A stretch of 5,699 nt of DNA, from contig NZ_CALKTC010000045.1 in NCBI RefSeq assembly GCF_937996225.1, positions 1-5,699 of the forward strand, given 5' to 3'. This document shows, piece after piece, positions 3,755 through 5,699 of the stretch (position 1 is its first letter; the number at the start of each line of letters is the position of its first letter). The notes beneath the pieces were generated by a model. That model saw only the letters and a program-made list of their open reading frames with translations. It was not told the DNA's origin and ran no database searches. The DNA is from an uncultured Campylobacter sp. GTDB lineage: Bacteria; Campylobacterota; Campylobacteria; Campylobacterales; Campylobacteraceae. Made by a program: the position numbers and the translations under genes.

Positions 3755-5360
3755 AAGCGGCGGCGGTATAGGTAGCGTTAATTACGTTCTGAACGAAAGA
3801 GTACAGCAGGGTACGGCAAAAATTTTAAAGGGCGACGAGGCTCAAACCAGGGCTATAATAAGCCAAATTTCAAAAAAACAAAAGGTATGCTTCGGAGTTT
3901 TAAGCTTTCAAGAAAGCGCCGCAAGGATATCAGAACAAACTAAGCTAGAGATAATGGCCGACTTTGAACGCACGCTACTAGGCGACTTTATGAAAGAGCG
4001 CGTAAATATCTTGTGGGTGCAGCACGAAGACAAAGGCGGTAGGCTGGAGCTAAATTTCATCATCCCAAAAATAGACCTAGTCACGGGAACGAGCTTTAAT
4101 CCGTTTTTCTACTCAAAACCCGACCTTACCAGGATCGATCTTTGGAAAAAAGCCGTAAATCTCGAATACGGCTTTAGCGATCCTGACGATCCTGGCAGAA
4201 AAAATACTATAAGCGCAAGCAAAAAAGACATTAAAAACTACGCAAACGTTGAAGCTTTGGATAAAACCTTACACGAGCTAGTAGAAGCTGGAATAATCAA
4301 AAGCAGGGCTCAAATGCTAGAACTGCTACGCAATGAAAATATACAAATCAGCCGGGAGACCAAAAACTCGATCACTGTGATCCTGCCGGGCAGCACCAAA
4401 AAAAATAGACTTCAAGGGGGAATTTATGCAGATTTCAAAGACGCTAGAGAGCTTGAAGAGCGCGGCGCAGAAACAATCCGAAGAATACATCAATATCATA
4501 ACCGAGATATTCAATCAGAAATTCAACAATACCGAGACCAAATTAACGAACTTGTATCAAAGCGAGATGAATACAATATCGGAGAATTTGAACTCAAAAC
4601 TAGAAAGCATCGAGCAAAAAGCAGAATCGACATTCAGAAAGATAGAACACTCAGCCAAGCAGACCAACGCCTACAAATGGACGACCTTAGCTCTAACGGC
4701 AATATTATTCGCGCTGATCGGAGCAGGCTCGGGCATATGGATAACCTGGAACAAAATAAACCCGGCGACGCAGTGGCAAATTCCGCAGGAAATGAGATAC
4801 GTCGAGAGAACCAAGAGCAAAAAAGCGACCAATTATTTCCTCGAAATACCCAAAGAGAAAGTGCAAACGGATGGCAATATGGCTTACATACACATCAAGA
4901 CGATCGAGGATTAAGCGATGATGACGGTATTAGAAGAGGAATTGATAACAGAAAACGAGAGATTGACGCAGCAAGTCAAGCAATTGCTCCTAGAGTTGAA
5001 ACAAGAGCGAGACTACAGCAACGATCTAGCGATGAGGCTAAACGACTGGAAAGCGACAGACGAAAAAGAAATCAACGAGCTGCTGCAGAACATCAAGAAC
5101 GAATACGAGAGCGTTATAGACGACTTGACGAAGAAAATACAAAGCAATGGACAGAATATCGAGCTATTAGAAAAAGAGATGACGCGATACGAGAACTATA
5201 TCAAGACGCAAGAAGAGCAGTTGAACAACTATTCCAGCGAGCTAAATCAACTATTGGCAACCTTATCGAGCATGCAAAACGACTGATTCTCGAGCAAAAA
5301 GAGGAGCAAGACCGAGAAAAGCGCAAACGTAGCGGTAGCGGTATGGGGCTGAGCAGATAA
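3729..5360 (+). CDS. mobA: MOB-HEN class relaxase (ColE1 MbeA-like)
   Basis: A 543-residue relaxase that should nick oriT, stay bound to the 5' end through a tyrosine and lead the strand into the recipient. The first 230 residues follow ColE1 MbeA closely. MIVKFLPSKSGGGIGSVNYV places the catalytic Tyr at 19, as in MbeA. GVLSF (56-60) and FERTLL (79-84) are family blocks. WVQHEDKGGRLELNFIIP gives the metal/active-site set H99, E107, N109, where ColE1 has H97, E104, N106, so one extra Gly lies between H and E. These HEN residues replace the three-histidine motif of ordinary MOBP relaxases. After residue 233 the protein turns into an Arg/Gln/Glu-rich, low-complexity tail because two other genes are read there in another frame. 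It is intact, overlaps mobC by 26 bases and lacks a good ribosome site (coupled). It needs a helper conjugation system. Confidence 0.95.
   Translation: MIVKFLPSKSGGGIGSVNYVLNERVQQGTAKILKGDEAQTRAIISQISKKQKVCFGVLSFQESAARISEQTKLEIMADFERTLLGDFMKERVNILWVQHEDKGGRLELNFIIPKIDLVTGTSFNPFFYSKPDLTRIDLWKKAVNLEYGFSDPDDPGRKNTISASKKDIKNYANVEALDKTLHELVEAGIIKSRAQMLELLRNENIQISRETKNSITVILPGSTKKNRLQGGIYADFKDARELEERGAETIRRIHQYHNRDIQSEIQQYRDQINELVSKRDEYNIGEFELKTRKHRAKSRIDIQKDRTLSQADQRLQMDDLSSNGNIIRADRSRLGHMDNLEQNKPGDAVANSAGNEIRRENQEQKSDQLFPRNTQRESANGWQYGLHTHQDDRGLSDDDGIRRGIDNRKREIDAASQAIAPRVETRARLQQRSSDEAKRLESDRRKRNQRAAAEHQERIRERYRRLDEENTKQWTEYRAIRKRDDAIRELYQDARRAVEQLFQRAKSTIGNLIEHAKRLILEQKEEQDREKRKRSGSGMGLSR
4426..4914 (+). 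CDS. mobB: MobB/MbeB-like mobilization protein, overprinted inside the relaxase gene
   Basis: A 162-residue protein read in the +1 frame of the relaxase gene and wholly contained in it. A very strong AAGGGGG ribosome site (4414-4420) lies five bases before ATG 4426. The N-terminus (LESLKSAAQKQSEEYINII, then IFNQKF) matches the MbeB pattern of a Lys/Gln/Ser-rich amphipathic helix. A long helical stalk follows (residues 30-80), then a convincing membrane helix at 85-108 (WTTLALTAILFALIGAG, then WITW), then a C-terminal region of about 54 residues, probably periplasmic by the usual topology but not certain. MbeB-type proteins assist mobilization, probably by linking the relaxosome to the membrane and the transfer channel. 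A membrane helix in a frame that the relaxase does not need is strong evidence of a real gene. The mobD start follows after 3 bases. Confidence 0.88.
   Translation: MQISKTLESLKSAAQKQSEEYINIITEIFNQKFNNTETKLTNLYQSEMNTISENLNSKLESIEQKAESTFRKIEHSAKQTNAYKWTTLALTAILFALIGAGSGIWITWNKINPATQWQIPQEMRYVERTKSKKATNYFLEIPKEKVQTDGNMAYIHIKTIED
4918..5286 (+). CDS. mobD: MobD/MbeD-like coiled-coil protein, overprinted inside the relaxase gene
   Basis: A 122-residue protein in the same alternative frame as mobB, 3 bases after its stop, also entirely inside the relaxase gene. GAGGA (4906-4910), seven bases upstream of ATG 4918, serves as ribosome site; the second ATG at 4921 is an alternative start. The whole chain is a coiled coil rich in Glu, Gln, Asn and Leu (LEEELITENERLTQQVKQLL, later IELLEKEMTRYENYI) without Cys or hydrophobic membrane segments. 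Its N-terminal part resembles the MbeD/MobD family, which in ColE1-like plasmids is needed for mobilization and in some for entry exclusion. It ends 74 bases before the relaxase stop. The gene order mobC-mobA-mobB-mobD, with B and D nested, reproduces ColE1. Confidence 0.85.
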   Translation: MMTVLEEELITENERLTQQVKQLLLELKQERDYSNDLAMRLNDWKATDEKEINELLQNIKNEYESVIDDLTKKIQSNGQNIELLEKEMTRYENYIKTQEEQLNNYSSELNQLLATLSSMQND

Positions 5361-5376
5361 ATTTTAGCCTTTTTAC

Positions 5377-5664
5377 CTAGTTTCCCTTGACGATGTCGGT
5401 AAAGTCCGACCAGTCCTCGACCTTAAAAGCGCGTATATCTCGCACTGATTTTTTAAACCAATCGATTGCCGATAAGCGGTTTATAGCCCTATAAACCGTC
5501 GTCAACGTATTTTCCTTAGCTACACTCATGTAAACGCTACCTTGAGTCCACTCAAACCCCAGAGCTTCCAATTCCTGCCTTATTTCGTCATATGCACGGT
5601 TATAAGGCTCCCCGTAAGTCTTTTTTAAGTCATCGATCTTTAAATCAAAAGCTATAGCATACAT
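5377..5664 (-). CDS. vapD: VapD family endoribonuclease
   Basis: A complete 95-residue VapD. It matches the H. pylori VapD that I recall over nearly the full length: MYAIAFDLKIDDLKKTYGEP at the start, LGFEWTQGSVY in the middle and WFKKSVRDIRAFKVEDWSDF near the end. VapD has a ferredoxin-like, Cas2-related fold, forms dimers and cuts RNA, purine-rich in the H. pylori case; the conserved acidic residue near the first strand is Asp7 here. The start at ATG 5664 has GGAG (5671-5674) six bases upstream. The gene converges on the mobilization operon, with 16 bases between the stop codons and no clear hairpin terminator. No VapX-like partner is seen, but DNA upstream of the gene is cut off by the window end. 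vapD is often plasmid-borne and linked to stress, persistence or plasmid maintenance. Confidence 0.95.
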   Translation of the reverse strand: MYAIAFDLKIDDLKKTYGEPYNRAYDEIRQELEALGFEWTQGSVYMSVAKENTLTTVYRAINRLSAIDWFKKSVRDIRAFKVEDWSDFTDIVKGN

Positions 5665-5686
5665 TTTTCGCTCCGTTTTTTAATGA

Positions 5687-5692
5687 ATTATA
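5687..5692 (-). promoter_or_regulatory. Probable -10 box of vapD
   Basis: TATAAT read on the minus strand, 22 bases upstream of the vapD start codon. Transcription would start near 5680. The matching -35 position lies beyond the window end, so the promoter cannot be completed. If it is used, vapD is transcribed alone rather than with an upstream partner gene. Confidence 0.5.
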
Positions 5693-5699
5693 TCATATC

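Noticed and set aside
4326..4893. Short minus-strand open frames inside the relaxase/mobB region
   Set aside because: The region already carries two plus-strand frames; these lack ribosome sites and family-like features.
5377..5664. VapD taken as a Cas2 protein of a CRISPR system
   Set aside because: VapD shares the Cas2 fold, but the sequence matches VapD, and no cas1 or regularly spaced repeats are present in the window.
1..5699. The window as a complete small circular plasmid
   Set aside because: No replication initiator is visible, and the vapD promoter and the first gene's ribosome site are cut at the ends, so it is more likely a piece of a larger replicon.

Overview
The window looks like the accessory and mobilization part of a plasmid, or of a plasmid-derived island, from an epsilonproteobacterium, most likely a Campylobacter of the concisus/rectus kind. 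The grounds are moderate-to-low GC, T-rich upstream regions with strong TATAAT boxes but poor -35 boxes, a VapD very close to what I remember of the Helicobacter pylori protein, and a Cys-paired Sel1/Hcp protein typical of Helicobacter and Campylobacter. There is no replication initiator, so this is a piece of a larger replicon.

Left part (1-1020): a ribbon-helix-helix DNA-binding protein, probably the small partner of a partition ATPase lying just outside the window. A putative antitoxin and an overlapping ParE/RelE-type toxin follow, and a clear intrinsic terminator ends the unit. Next (about 1021-1530) comes a gene-poor stretch with two short, degenerate coding-like remnants on opposite strands and a very AT-rich tract with small inverted repeats.

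Middle (1518-2460): a good -10 box is followed by about 250 nt of non-coding sequence that looks like a structured leader. Its predicted 5' end is perfectly complementary (11 bp) to a segment just before the ribosome binding site of a 40-residue lipoprotein. The lipoprotein is followed, 15 nt later, by an unrecognised 169-residue protein. Leader, lipoprotein and unknown protein together are the least explained and most interesting part of the window. A perfect 22-nt palindrome separates them from a convergent, secreted Sel1/Hcp-like protein.

Right part (2949-5360): two divergent promoters share their -35 region, one for the Sel1 gene and one for a mobilization operon. The mobilization promoter is followed by a perfect 22-bp inverted repeat with a GAAA loop and G5/C5 repeats (candidate oriT). 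Then come a small two-helix membrane protein, a MobC accessory protein and a ColE1 MbeA-type relaxase of the MOB-HEN class. As in ColE1, two further mobilization genes (mobB/mbeB-like and mobD/mbeD-like) are written entirely inside the relaxase gene in another frame, each with its own ribosome binding site. MobC and the relaxase would form the relaxosome on oriT. MobB, with a membrane helix, and MobD, a coiled coil, would help connect it to a transfer machine supplied by another element. A convergent vapD (Cas2-fold ribonuclease) closes the window.
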